In this document: in pieces, positions 44,776-52,172 of the stretch | Numbering within the stretch: position 1 is the stretch's first letter | Layout: the number at the start of each line of letters is the position of its first letter | Source of the DNA: Nocardia concava NBRC 100430 | Lineage (GTDB): Bacteria > Actinomycetota > Actinomycetes > Mycobacteriales > Mycobacteriaceae | Reading direction: 5' to 3' | NCBI RefSeq assembly: GCF_000308815.1 | Contig: NZ_BAFX01000108.1 | Coordinates: forward strand, 83,149-147,148 | DNA: 64,000 nucleotides | Program-made: the position numbers and the translations under genes | The notes under the pieces: generated by a model | Databases searched by the model: none | Seen by the model: the letters and a program-made list of their open reading frames with translations, nothing else | What the model was told of the DNA's origin: nothing

Positions 44776-46002
44776 ATGCACCTGTTGCGCACTCATCGCC
44801 CGCTCGCCGCGTTGTTCACCGCACGCGTCGTGTCGTACGCGGGCGATTCCCTGAGCCTCGTCGCCCTCATGCTGCATGTCGCCAACACCACCGGACAAGG
44901 GCTGTCCGTCGGATTATTGCTGCTGGCAGTCGATTTCGTGCCATCACTGGTCAGCCCGGTCGCCGGGACCGTCAGCGACCGGTTCGATCGCAAACGGGTG
45001 ATGATCACCTGCGAATTGGTTCAAGGCGCACTGGTCCTGCTCATCGCACTGTCGCTGCCGCCGCTGCCCCTGTTGCTCGCCCTGGTGGCGGCGCGCTCGA
45101 TCACCTCGCACATCTTCATGCCCGCCTCGCGATCGGCGATACCCGCCATGGTCGAGGGCGCGGATCTCGAAAAAGCCAACTCCGCCATAGGTTTCGGGTC
45201 GAATGCGGCGGAGGCGTTCGGACCCCTGCTGGCGGCGGCGCTGCTGCCTTTCGCCGGAATTCGCGGGGTGCTCCTGATCGATGCCGCCTCGTTCCTGGCC
45301 TCCGCGCTGGTGCTGCTGGCCGTGCGGTCCATGCCGCCGACCTCAGATAGCGAGAAGTCCGAATCGATTCTGGCCCAGGCGAAAACAGGCCTCGGCTATA
45401 TCTGGCGCACCCCCGCCGTACGCCTCATCTCCCTGGGATTCTGCGCGATCGTCGCCTGCAACGGTGTCGACGACGTCGCCCTGGTCCTCCTGGCCAAACA
45501 GACTCTGCACTCCAATGATTCGTCCGTCGGCCTGCTCCTCGGCGCGGTGGGCATCGGCCTGCTGGCCGGCTACGGCCTGCTAACCCGCTTCGGCACCCGC
45601 CTGTCCATGACCGCCCTCCTACTCGGCGGCTTCTTCATCAGCAGCGCCGGCAACCTACTGACCGGCCTCGCCTGGTCGGTAGCCGCCGCCTTCACCGTCC
45701 AAGCGATCCGCGGCCTAGGCATCGCAGCCATGGACGTCGCCTCCACCACCCTCCTACAGCGTCTAGTCCCCGACGCCCTACTAGGCCGAGTATTCGCAAA
45801 CCTCTACGGCGCCATAGGCATAGCCGCCGCCCTCTCCTATCTCGCAGGCGGCGCCCTCCTGGACGCCACCAACGCCCCCACCACCTTCATCCTCGCCGGC
45901 ACCTGCGGCATCCTCGCCACCACAACCGTCGCCCTCACCCTCCCACGCACGCCCACCCGGGACCGATCCGTCCAGTCGGACCCGAAACCTCCAGTTCGCT
46001 GA
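44776..46002 (+). CDS. MFS transporter (enterobactin-exporter/MFS_3 type)
   Basis: This 408-residue protein has 12 membrane helices and the MFS_3 pattern: FTARVVSYAGDSLSLVAL in helix 1, GTVSDRFDRKRVMI in loop 2-3, PASRSAIPAMV, and a central cytoplasmic stretch (RSMPPTSDSEKSESILAQAKTGLGYIWRTPAVR). The sequence DALLGRVFANLYGAIGIAAALSYLAGG near the end is typical of EntS-like exporters. The substrate is unknown. Codon use after about 45550 is strongly C-ending. Confidence 0.88.
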   Translation: MHLLRTHRPLAALFTARVVSYAGDSLSLVALMLHVANTTGQGLSVGLLLLAVDFVPSLVSPVAGTVSDRFDRKRVMITCELVQGALVLLIALSLPPLPLLLALVAARSITSHIFMPASRSAIPAMVEGADLEKANSAIGFGSNAAEAFGPLLAAALLPFAGIRGVLLIDAASFLASALVLLAVRSMPPTSDSEKSESILAQAKTGLGYIWRTPAVRLISLGFCAIVACNGVDDVALVLLAKQTLHSNDSSVGLLLGAVGIGLLAGYGLLTRFGTRLSMTALLLGGFFISSAGNLLTGLAWSVAAAFTVQAIRGLGIAAMDVASTTLLQRLVPDALLGRVFANLYGAIGIAAALSYLAGGALLDATNAPTTFILAGTCGILATTTVALTLPRTPTRDRSVQSDPKPPVR

Positions 46003-46032
46003 TATCAATCGTGTGTTTGGGGACCACGCCGA

Positions 46033-46072
46033 CTCCGCGGTCGCTCCGAGCTGGTCTCGGGGCGGCGCGGAG
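46033..46072. terminator. terminator hairpin between MFS and epoxide hydrolase genes
   Basis: Outer arms CTCCGCG/CGCGGAG and inner arms CTCCGAG/CTCGGGG (one G-U pair) around a five-base loop fold into one long stem in the 86-base gap between convergent stops. Confidence 0.5.
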
Positions 46073-46088
46073 ATCCGGTGTCGAGGGG

Positions 46089-47261
46089 TCAGTGGTCTTC
46101 GAGGTCGGCGAAGAAGGCGCGGATGTCGCCCGCCAGGAGATCCGGGCGTTCCAGGGCCGCGAAGTGGCCGCCCTCCTCGAAACGGCTCCAGTGCACGATG
46201 TTCGTGTTGTCGCGTTCGGCGAAGACCCTGATCGTCTGGAAGTCGTCCTTGAACACCGCGACGCCGGTGCGGGCGTTGCTCGTACGCGGTTGGGCCTGCG
46301 CACGCGCGTTTTCCAGATAGCTGCGGCTCATCCCGGACGCCGCGTTGGCAAACCAGTTCACGGTCACCTCGAGCAGGATCTTCTCCAGCGGCACGAGGGA
46401 GGTGCCGTTGCCGAAGTTGTTGAACAGCTCGCTATAGGCGAGCAGCCCGATCGGTGAGTCGCTGAGACCGGCTGCCACGGTCTGCGGGCGTGACGCGTTC
46501 ATCGTGTTGTAGCCGCCGACCGACTGGAACCACTGCATGTGCGCGAGACCGGCGTGGTCCGCGGGCTCCAGGCGCTCGAATTCGGCCGGGTCATCGGACG
46601 GGAACGAGAACAGCTGCAGAACGTGCAGTCCGAGGAATCCGTCCGGGTTCAGCAGCCCCAGCTCCCGGGCGACCATCGCGCCGTTGTCCGAGCCGTGGAT
46701 TCCGTAGCTGTCGTAGCCCAGGCCACGCATCAGGCGGTCGTACGCCGCAGCCACTCGGGCAGTCGTCCAGCCTGCCTCGGCGAGCGGTTGTGAGAAGCCG
46801 TAACCCGGCGCGTCCGGGATGACGACATCGAACGCGTCCTGCGCGCGCCCGCCGTGTGCGACCGGGTCGACGAGACGCTCGATCAGGTCGAGGTAGTCGA
46901 CCGACGAGCCGGGGTAGGTGTGCGCGAGCAGCAGAGGGGTGGCGTCGGGGTGGGCGGAGCGGACGTGGATGAAATGAAAAGTCTGGCCGTCGATCTCGGT
47001 GGTGAAGTGCGGCACGGCGTTGATCCGCGCCTCGGCGGCACGCCAGTCGAAGGCGCGCCAGGCTTCGAGCGCCTCGCGCAGGTAGGAGTTCGGGGTGCCC
47101 ACATCCCAGTCGTCGACCGGAGCCGGTTGCGGCAGGCGGGTGCGAGCGAGCCGGTCGTGCAGGTCAGCGAGCTCGGCGTCGGTGACGGAGATGGTGAAAG
47201 GGCGCGAGATCGGTACCGACAGAGAACTTTTCATGCCGTCGATGCTGGTGGGTTCGGCCAT
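46089..47261 (-). CDS. epoxide hydrolase family protein (EHN + alpha/beta hydrolase)
   Basis: This protein of about 390 residues has the N-terminal epoxide hydrolase domain (ISVTDAELADLHDRLARTRLPQPAPVDDWDVGTPNSYLREALEAWR) and then the hydrolase core with HTYPGSSVDYLDLI, the nucleophile Asp in GIHGSDNGAMVA, and the late His in FEEGGHFAALERPDLLAGDI. It should open epoxides to diols, or act as a related hydrolase. It is the last gene of a four-gene unit headed by ArsR. The ATG at 47261 is a choice between 47270, 47261 and 47234; none has a strong ribosome site. Confidence 0.88.
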   Translation of the reverse strand: MAEPTSIDGMKSSLSVPISRPFTISVTDAELADLHDRLARTRLPQPAPVDDWDVGTPNSYLREALEAWRAFDWRAAEARINAVPHFTTEIDGQTFHFIHVRSAHPDATPLLLAHTYPGSSVDYLDLIERLVDPVAHGGRAQDAFDVVIPDAPGYGFSQPLAEAGWTTARVAAAYDRLMRGLGYDSYGIHGSDNGAMVARELGLLNPDGFLGLHVLQLFSFPSDDPAEFERLEPADHAGLAHMQWFQSVGGYNTMNASRPQTVAAGLSDSPIGLLAYSELFNNFGNGTSLVPLEKILLEVTVNWFANAASGMSRSYLENARAQAQPRTSNARTGVAVFKDDFQTIRVFAERDNTNIVHWSRFEEGGHFAALERPDLLAGDIRAFFADLEDH

Positions 47262-47299
47262 CTCACACATCGCCGACAGGAGCGAATCGGGGATCACTC

Positions 47300-47836
47300 C
47301 TACGAGTGATCGCGCCCGGAAATTCCAAGCCCGTCCTCGTAGGTGAAAGCCACAGCCTGGTGGACAACGTCGCCAATCCGAAGGTAGTTGCCTAAATTGT
47401 CGAGCAGACCTCGGGTGCCTTGCTCGCGGTTGGGCCCGTCGGCCCAGAACTGGTCGAAGAAGACGCCGTGCTCGGTGTGGGTGAACCGAGTGCCCTCCGC
47501 GCTCGGCTCGAATTCCAAAGAGGCCACCGACGTTGACATGTGAGCCCCTTCGATCCACATGTCGTACGTCGTGACGATGCGGATGTGCTCGACGATGTCG
47601 GTGTAGGTGGCCACGTACCGCGACACCGGGCCGTCGTGGAACTTCCACTCGGCGATATCGCGGCCGCCGACGCGGAAGTCGAAGGCCCACTCACCGGACT
47701 CCGCGGCATCGCCGGCACCCCACCAGGCCAGCTTCTGTTGTTCCTCGGCGAACGCGCCCCAGACGCGCTCAACGGGAACCGGGTAGCCGCGAGTCAAGCT
47801 GAACTCGGCGCGGGCGAGTCTGCGTTCGGTCGTCAT
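47300..47836 (-). CDS. SRPBCC/AHSA1-type protein
   Basis: This 178-residue protein matches the AHSA1/START-like family: TRGYPVPVERVWGAFAEEQQKLAWWGAG at the start, WKFHDGPVSRYVATYTDIVEHIRIVTTYDMWIEGAHMSTSVASLEFEPSAEGTRFTHTEHGVFFDQF in the middle, and a final helix. Such proteins bind hydrophobic ligands and are often encoded with ArsR regulators. It lies nine bases after the DHFR-like gene in the same operon. The ligand is unknown. Confidence 0.88.
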   Translation of the reverse strand: MTTERRLARAEFSLTRGYPVPVERVWGAFAEEQQKLAWWGAGDAAESGEWAFDFRVGGRDIAEWKFHDGPVSRYVATYTDIVEHIRIVTTYDMWIEGAHMSTSVASLEFEPSAEGTRFTHTEHGVFFDQFWADGPNREQGTRGLLDNLGNYLRIGDVVHQAVAFTYEDGLGISGRDHS

Positions 47837-47845
47837 GTGCGAGTC

Positions 47846-48550
47846 CTAACGGGTGAACGTGACGTGGGTCGTGCCGCTCTCGCCCACTTCCGACGTCACC
47901 TTGTGGGTGAGGTCGAGACCGCCCAGATCGTCCCACAGCGCGGTTCCCCGGCCGAGGACGATCGGCGCGACCATGAGGTGCAAGTCGTCGACGAGGCCGG
48001 CGCGCAGGAAGGCACGCGCGGTGCTGACGCCACCGCCGATGCGCACGTCCCGGCCACCCGCGGCAGCAGTCGCCTCGGCGAGTACGTCTTCGATTGCGCC
48101 GCTGCGGAAGTGGAACGTCGTGCCGCCCTCCATCGGGATCGACGGCCGCGCGACCTCGCGGTACCCGTATCCGCCCGGCGGGGCCTGCACTGACGAATCG
48201 TGGCGTCGCAGTGTGTTGGTGAGGACGTAAACCGGTGTGCCGAACGGCGGCTTGGCACCCCACCAGCCCTTCCAGTCCGGGTCGCCGGGGAACGCGTGCA
48301 GCCCGAACATGCCCGCGCCCATGATCTCGGCTCCGACTCCCTCGAAGAACGCGGCGGTGTAGCGGTCGTCGACGCCGGTTGTGCCGGTGCCGCCGGTGTC
48401 GCCGAACACGCGCTCGCGGAACGTGCGGGTCGCGATGTGGCCCGCTGCGAGGCGACCGAACTCCTCGCCCATCGGGTTATCGGGGGAGTTGTCGGTCGCC
48501 GAGGCGAAGCCGTCCAGCGAGACGAACAAGGTGGCGCGAACGCGGGTCAT
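47846..48550 (-). CDS. dihydrofolate reductase-like (RibD C-terminal) family protein
   Basis: This 234-residue protein has the fold of dihydrofolate reductase/RibD-C: RATLFVSLDGFAS at the start, PVYVLTNTLRRHD, and VRIGGGVSTARAFLRAGLVDDLHLMVAPIVLGRGTALWDDLG near the end, which holds the NADPH-binding loop. It probably reduces a pterin-like or other small molecule. It sits one base after the ArsR stop in a coupled operon of ArsR, this gene, an AHSA1 protein and an epoxide hydrolase. Confidence 0.9.
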   Translation of the reverse strand: MTRVRATLFVSLDGFASATDNSPDNPMGEEFGRLAAGHIATRTFRERVFGDTGGTGTTGVDDRYTAAFFEGVGAEIMGAGMFGLHAFPGDPDWKGWWGAKPPFGTPVYVLTNTLRRHDSSVQAPPGGYGYREVARPSIPMEGGTTFHFRSGAIEDVLAEATAAAGGRDVRIGGGVSTARAFLRAGLVDDLHLMVAPIVLGRGTALWDDLGGLDLTHKVTSEVGESGTTHVTFTR

Positions 48551-48551
48551 T

Positions 48552-48890
48552 TCAGGTCTCCTTCGAAGCGGTGCGGGTCAGGTGGATCCCGAGCCGGTCG
48601 GCCTGATGTTCCGCGGGGGTTCGTAACTCACCGAGCCACAGGTGCAGGACATCGAGCGCGCCCGGGCGCAGGCTCACGGTGCGAACGCGTCCGAGTTTGT
48701 GCGAGGTCACCAGGCCGGCGTTCTCGAGGACGCGCAGATGCTGCATCAATGACGGCAACGCCATCGAGAACGGTGCCGCCAGTTCGGATACGACGGCCGG
48801 TGACTTCGCCAACCGTTCGACGATGGCTCGGCGCGTCGGATCCGCGAGAGCGCGGAGCACCGCATCGAGTTCAGCTCGATACTTAGGCAC
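48552..48890 (-). CDS. ArsR-family winged-helix regulator
   Basis: This 112-residue protein has the ArsR pattern: LDAVLRALADPTRRAIVERLAKSPAVVSELAAPFSMALPSLMQHLRVLENAGLVTSHKLGRVRTVSLRP. It lacks Cys metal sites, like the regulators paired with AHSA1 and DHFR-like genes. The GTG at 48890 lies inside an ACTTAGG/CCTAAGT palindrome and at the expected transcription start, so the mRNA is probably leaderless and self-repressed. A longer frame from 49043 would run through the promoter and is less likely. Confidence 0.85.
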   Translation of the reverse strand: MPKYRAELDAVLRALADPTRRAIVERLAKSPAVVSELAAPFSMALPSLMQHLRVLENAGLVTSHKLGRVRTVSLRPGALDVLHLWLGELRTPAEHQADRLGIHLTRTASKET

Positions 48891-48926
48891 AAACCTAAGT
48901 ATTGTGGCGGTGTCGGGATTCGTCAA
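48881..48926 (-). promoter_or_regulatory. promoter and ArsR operator overlapping the arsR start codon
   Basis: On the minus strand TTGACG (48926-48921) and AATACT (48903-48898) are 17 bases apart, a good sigma-70-type promoter. The predicted transcription start falls at or within a base or so of the G of the GTG at 48890. The perfect palindrome ACTTAGG-N6-CCTAAGT (48881-48900) covers part of the -10 and the start codon, so bound ArsR would block initiation. Confidence 0.62.
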
Positions 48927-49113
48927 CAGGTGCAATCTGGCAGCGGGTTTCGACTGGTCGTGGTTGGCGGAGGACCTCGACCGCTTCTGTGGTGCAGCGG
49001 GATGGACCATCGACTCGCGACGCCCGTCCGGTGCGAGCTTCACGACCGACCTCGCTCATGATCGGCCCGATGGACAGGCGTTCATCAAAGACGAACAGGA
49101 CACCTCGGCACGT

Positions 49114-49755
49114 TCAGTGATCGGCGAGGATGGCGGGATCTACGTATCGGGGATTGCGGGCGATTGCGGTGAAAGGCGAATTGGACTCGGCGGCGGGCGA
49201 TTCCTCGGCCTCGGCCAGCTGGGCGAGCAGGTCGAAGTAGGTTGACTCGGCGGGCCGGAGGTCGGCGACTGTCGTGGTGAGGTCGAGGGTGGGGGCGAAG
49301 CGCGCGCCGTGGATGCCGACCGAGAGGGTTGAGAGCCAGGCGTTGGAATCGGGTGCGAACATCGAGCCGCTGGTTTCGGCCCAGAACAGCACCGTGCTGG
49401 GGGAAGGCTTCGAGCTGTGTCGACCTGCTGCGGCGAGCATCAGCAGCGCGGTGTGGATGTTGGACTCGCAGAATCCGAAGTGCATTAGGTATGCCTCGAG
49501 CGCAGCCTCGCGGTAGCGCAGCACGTAGGTCAGTCCACCGGTGTCCTCGCCGAAACAATCGGCGAAGTACTCCCTTGGTGTCAGCCCTTGCTCGGCAAGG
49601 TGCCAGTCGGGCGTCTTCCCGTCCCAGAACCAACCGTCATACATCGCACCGTGATTCTCGATGACCTCGAGGCCCGGTGTCGGGGTCTGCAACCACTGCT
49701 CGAATTCCGCCCGCTCCATGGGAATTCGAGCAGCAACAACGAACGTGTCCGACAC
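49114..49755 (-). CDS. hypothetical protein
   Basis: This 213-residue protein begins at a GTG with GAGGAG six bases upstream; a longer frame to 49809 has no such site. It is soluble, with FEQWLQTPTPGLEVIENHGAMYDGWFWDG near the start, REYFADCFGEDTGGLTYVLRYREAALEAYLMHFGFCESNIHTALLMLAAAG in the middle, and an acidic end. There is no signal peptide, membrane helix or familiar catalytic motif. The balanced composition and ribosome site make it a real gene, but I do not recognise the family. Confidence 0.72.
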   Translation of the reverse strand: MSDTFVVAARIPMERAEFEQWLQTPTPGLEVIENHGAMYDGWFWDGKTPDWHLAEQGLTPREYFADCFGEDTGGLTYVLRYREAALEAYLMHFGFCESNIHTALLMLAAAGRHSSKPSPSTVLFWAETSGSMFAPDSNAWLSTLSVGIHGARFAPTLDLTTTVADLRPAESTYFDLLAQLAEAEESPAAESNSPFTAIARNPRYVDPAILADH

Positions 49756-49938
49756 TATCGGCTCCTCATCGATCTCGATGGCACCTACCATCTCAGGCCC
49801 AGGAGCCACCCTAGGGCCGCAGCGCCCGTACCTCGCGATGAAGATTTTTTCGATCGGGGCGATGAGTTTTTCGAGCTGCCCCCGTCCTTACCGGTGAACG
49901 CGCTACCAACCCGGCGCTACGACCCAGAAGGACCAGAA

Positions 49939-50367
49939 ATGACCGCCATCACCGCCACCCAGACCACCACCGCTGTCCACCCCGGCAAGATCCGCAACCG
50001 CGTCCTGTGGACCCTGCAGATCGTGCTCGGCCTGTTCTTCATCATCGCCTCCGGCGGACCGAAGCTCGTCATGCCGCAGACCCTGATCGACAACAACCAC
50101 ACCGCGGCCACGATCCCGTTGGCGCTGTTGGTCTTCATCGGCCTCGCCGAGGTCTCGGGCGGCATCGGCCTCATGGTGCCCCGCCTCACCTCGGCCGCCG
50201 CGACCGGCCTGGCCATCGTCACCGTCCTGGCCGCCGGCTACAACGTCTTCCTGGCCCACACCCCGGAGCTGGCCCCGTTCCCGCTGGCACTCGCCGCGAT
50301 CTTCGCCTGGATCGCCTACGAGCGCCGGGCCTCGCTCACCGCACTGGGCGCGCTGATCAAGCGATGA
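49939..50367 (+). CDS. DoxX family membrane protein
   Basis: This 142-residue protein has four membrane helices in the DoxX pattern: NRVLWTLQIVLGLFFIIASGGPKL, IPLALLVFIGLAEVSGGIGLMVPRLTSAAATGLAIVTVLAAGYNVFL, and PFPLALAAIFAWIAYERR. DoxX-like proteins are linked to quinone and redox or oxidant-stress functions; the precise role is unknown. AAGGA lies six bases before the ATG at 49939. Two strong hairpins follow. Confidence 0.85.
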   Translation: MTAITATQTTTAVHPGKIRNRVLWTLQIVLGLFFIIASGGPKLVMPQTLIDNNHTAATIPLALLVFIGLAEVSGGIGLMVPRLTSAAATGLAIVTVLAAGYNVFLAHTPELAPFPLALAAIFAWIAYERRASLTALGALIKR

Positions 50368-50383
50368 CCCGCACATAACGCCC

Positions 50384-50414
50384 GGCTACCGGCGGCACCC
50401 AGCCGCCGGTAGCC
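50384..50414 (+). terminator. strong hairpin downstream of the DoxX gene
   Basis: Thirteen-base perfect arms GGCTACCGGCGGC and GCCGCCGGTAGCC flank a five-base loop (ACCCA), 16 bases after the DoxX stop. No T-run follows, so it is a GC-rich actinobacterial type of terminator. Confidence 0.65.
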
Positions 50415-50483
50415 GCGTTGTGCGTTACGGGGACGGTCCGGTCGGGTTGGTCGGGCTGTCCCATCGCGGTCGTGGGGAAGGAG

Positions 50484-50518
50484 CGAGGCCCCGACCAGCC
50501 GTGCTGGTCGGGGCCTCG
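50484..50518 (-). terminator. strong hairpin downstream of the FAD monooxygenase gene
   Basis: Sixteen-base perfect arms (CGAGGCCCCGACCAGC and its complement) flank a three-base loop, CGT. It lies 21 bases past the stop of the minus-strand monooxygenase gene and can end that transcript, possibly also read-through from the left. Confidence 0.75.
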
Positions 50519-50539
50519 AGCCACGGAAGACCTTGCGGG

Positions 50540-51643
50540 TCAGCAGCATTCCCAGTCGAGAACCGGGGCGAGGGATTTGAGTTGCGCTGACGGTGGGGTC
50601 AAGCGGACCAGCGTGTTGCGCGCCAGGACGGCTGCGGGGGAAGAGAGTTGGCCGACGGCACCGATGAGGCGGGAGCGTTTGGCCACCATTTGGGTGCGAG
50701 GTCTGCGTTGGGTGTCGTAGCGGGTCAGGTCGCCGTCGCGGGTGGCTACGTGCGCCAGGACAACCGCATCCTCCAATGCCTGGCAGGCGCCTTGGCCGAG
50801 GTTGGGCGTCATGGCGTGAGCGGCATCACCGATCAGCGCGATTCGGCCTGCTACATAGGTTTTCAAGGGTAGGAGGTCGTAGAGGTCGTGCTTCAGGATC
50901 GCTGTTTCGTCGGCGGCGGCCAGCAGGGCGGGGATGGGGTCGTGCCAGGAGCCGAAGCGGGTGCGCAGTTCGGTCAGGCCACCGCCCTGGGTTCCTGCGG
51001 CCATGTCTGCCGTGGCGAAGCAGTAGACCCGGCCGTCCGGGAGAGGGGTGTAGCCGAAACGTTCTCCCCTACCCCAGCTTTCGCCCATGTCAGTGACCGG
51101 CTCGCGGGGAGTTACGACCACTCGCCAGGCGGTGTATCCGCTGTAGCGGGGTTCGATCGCGCCGCAGACCGCGGCCCGAACCACGCTGCGGATGCCGTCC
51201 GCGCCCACGACCACATCCCCGGCGGAGGTTCCCGCCGAGTGCACGACGGTGCCGTCGGTCTGCGCTGACGTCGCCGAAATGCCCGTGCGCACAGCGTTTT
51301 CCGGTACAGCGGAGCGCAGGATGTCGAGGAGGTCGGCGCGATGCAGCATGACCGGACTGCCGTAGCGCTCGCGGACCGCCTCGGTGTCGGTCCGGGACAG
51401 CCAGCGTCCCTTACTGTCCCGGATCCCGGCCGAGCCCTCCTCCCGAGCGAGGCCGCGCACGGTTTCGCCGAGACCGAGCGCATCCAGGGCGCGAAGCGCG
51501 TTGGGCCACAGCGATATTCCGGCGCCGACCTCCGCGATTCGGGTCGAGCGCTCCAACACCTCGACCTCCCAGCCCCGCCGTGTGAACGCGATGGCCGTCG
51601 CGAGACCACCGATACCGCCTCCGACTATGACCGCCTTGGGCAT
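50540..51643 (-). CDS. FAD-dependent monooxygenase (salicylate/PHBH-like)
   Basis: This 367-residue flavoprotein has GGGIGGLATAIAFTRRGWEVEVLERS at residues about 8-33, the middle motif VVGADGIRSVVR, and the FAD motif GDAAHAMTPNLGQGACQALEDAVVLA. The length fits single-component aromatic hydroxylases such as salicylate or 6-hydroxynicotinate monooxygenase. It should use NAD(P)H and O2 in the cytosol; the substrate is unknown. It ends in a Cys-Cys pair. It lies 39 bases after a DoxX gene in the same orientation. Confidence 0.88.
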   Translation of the reverse strand: MPKAVIVGGGIGGLATAIAFTRRGWEVEVLERSTRIAEVGAGISLWPNALRALDALGLGETVRGLAREEGSAGIRDSKGRWLSRTDTEAVRERYGSPVMLHRADLLDILRSAVPENAVRTGISATSAQTDGTVVHSAGTSAGDVVVGADGIRSVVRAAVCGAIEPRYSGYTAWRVVVTPREPVTDMGESWGRGERFGYTPLPDGRVYCFATADMAAGTQGGGLTELRTRFGSWHDPIPALLAAADETAILKHDLYDLLPLKTYVAGRIALIGDAAHAMTPNLGQGACQALEDAVVLAHVATRDGDLTRYDTQRRPRTQMVAKRSRLIGAVGQLSSPAAVLARNTLVRLTPPSAQLKSLAPVLDWECC

Positions 51644-51682
51644 GGCGTTCCTTTCATTTCAACGACATCCGGCACGGGGCGC

Positions 51683-52030
51683 TCAGGCCGCGGCGCCCAA
51701 GCCCAACGCTACGGCGACCGGGATGAGATACAGCAAGGGGAAGGCAACCGTCTTGAACGAGCGCGCCCGCAGAATGGTGATCACGGCACCCGCGAAGTAC
51801 AGGATCAGTCCGATAGCTGCGGCGACACCGATCAGCGGGATGAACAGGCCGACGATCAATCCGAGCGCGCCCAAGGCCTTGAGCGTGCCGAGCACGGTCC
51901 ACCAGCTCTCCGGCACACCGTAATCCACCAGCGGATCGGTCACGAACTTCGCTCGCCGCAAGAGCGAGAACGCCGAGAACCCGACCCAGGCGGCGGCGAC
52001 GATGGTGACGATGATGTAGGCGGTATTCAC
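51683..52030 (-). CDS. DoxX-like membrane protein
   Basis: This 115-residue protein has four helices (YIIVTIVAAAWVGFSAFSLL, TVLGTLKALGALGLIVGLFIPLIGVAAAIGLILYFAGAVITILRA, FPLLYLIPVAVALGLG) in the DoxX/DoxD-like pattern. The GTG at 52030 has GAGGAG five bases upstream. It is followed 39 bases later by the FAD monooxygenase gene and probably shares its transcript. The two DoxX genes in this window (here and 49939-50367) flank the monooxygenase. Confidence 0.82.
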   Translation of the reverse strand: MNTAYIIVTIVAAAWVGFSAFSLLRRAKFVTDPLVDYGVPESWWTVLGTLKALGALGLIVGLFIPLIGVAAAIGLILYFAGAVITILRARSFKTVAFPLLYLIPVAVALGLGAAA

Positions 52031-52172
52031 TTTGACTCCTCGGTGTTCGACATGATGGCCTCTTCTTGCTTGGGCCATCAGAGCTTCCCGCGGCAAGTTG
52101 ATACTTCGCCGATGCGTTCGCTATCGATTCGCGGACGCGAGCGCATCGCCGATACGTCGTGCAGTTGTCCGG

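Noticed and set aside
48881..48900. IdeR iron box reading of ACTTAGG-CACAAA-CCTAAGT
   Set aside because: The IdeR consensus needs nine bases between TTAGG and CCTAA; here there are six, and the site overlaps an ArsR start.
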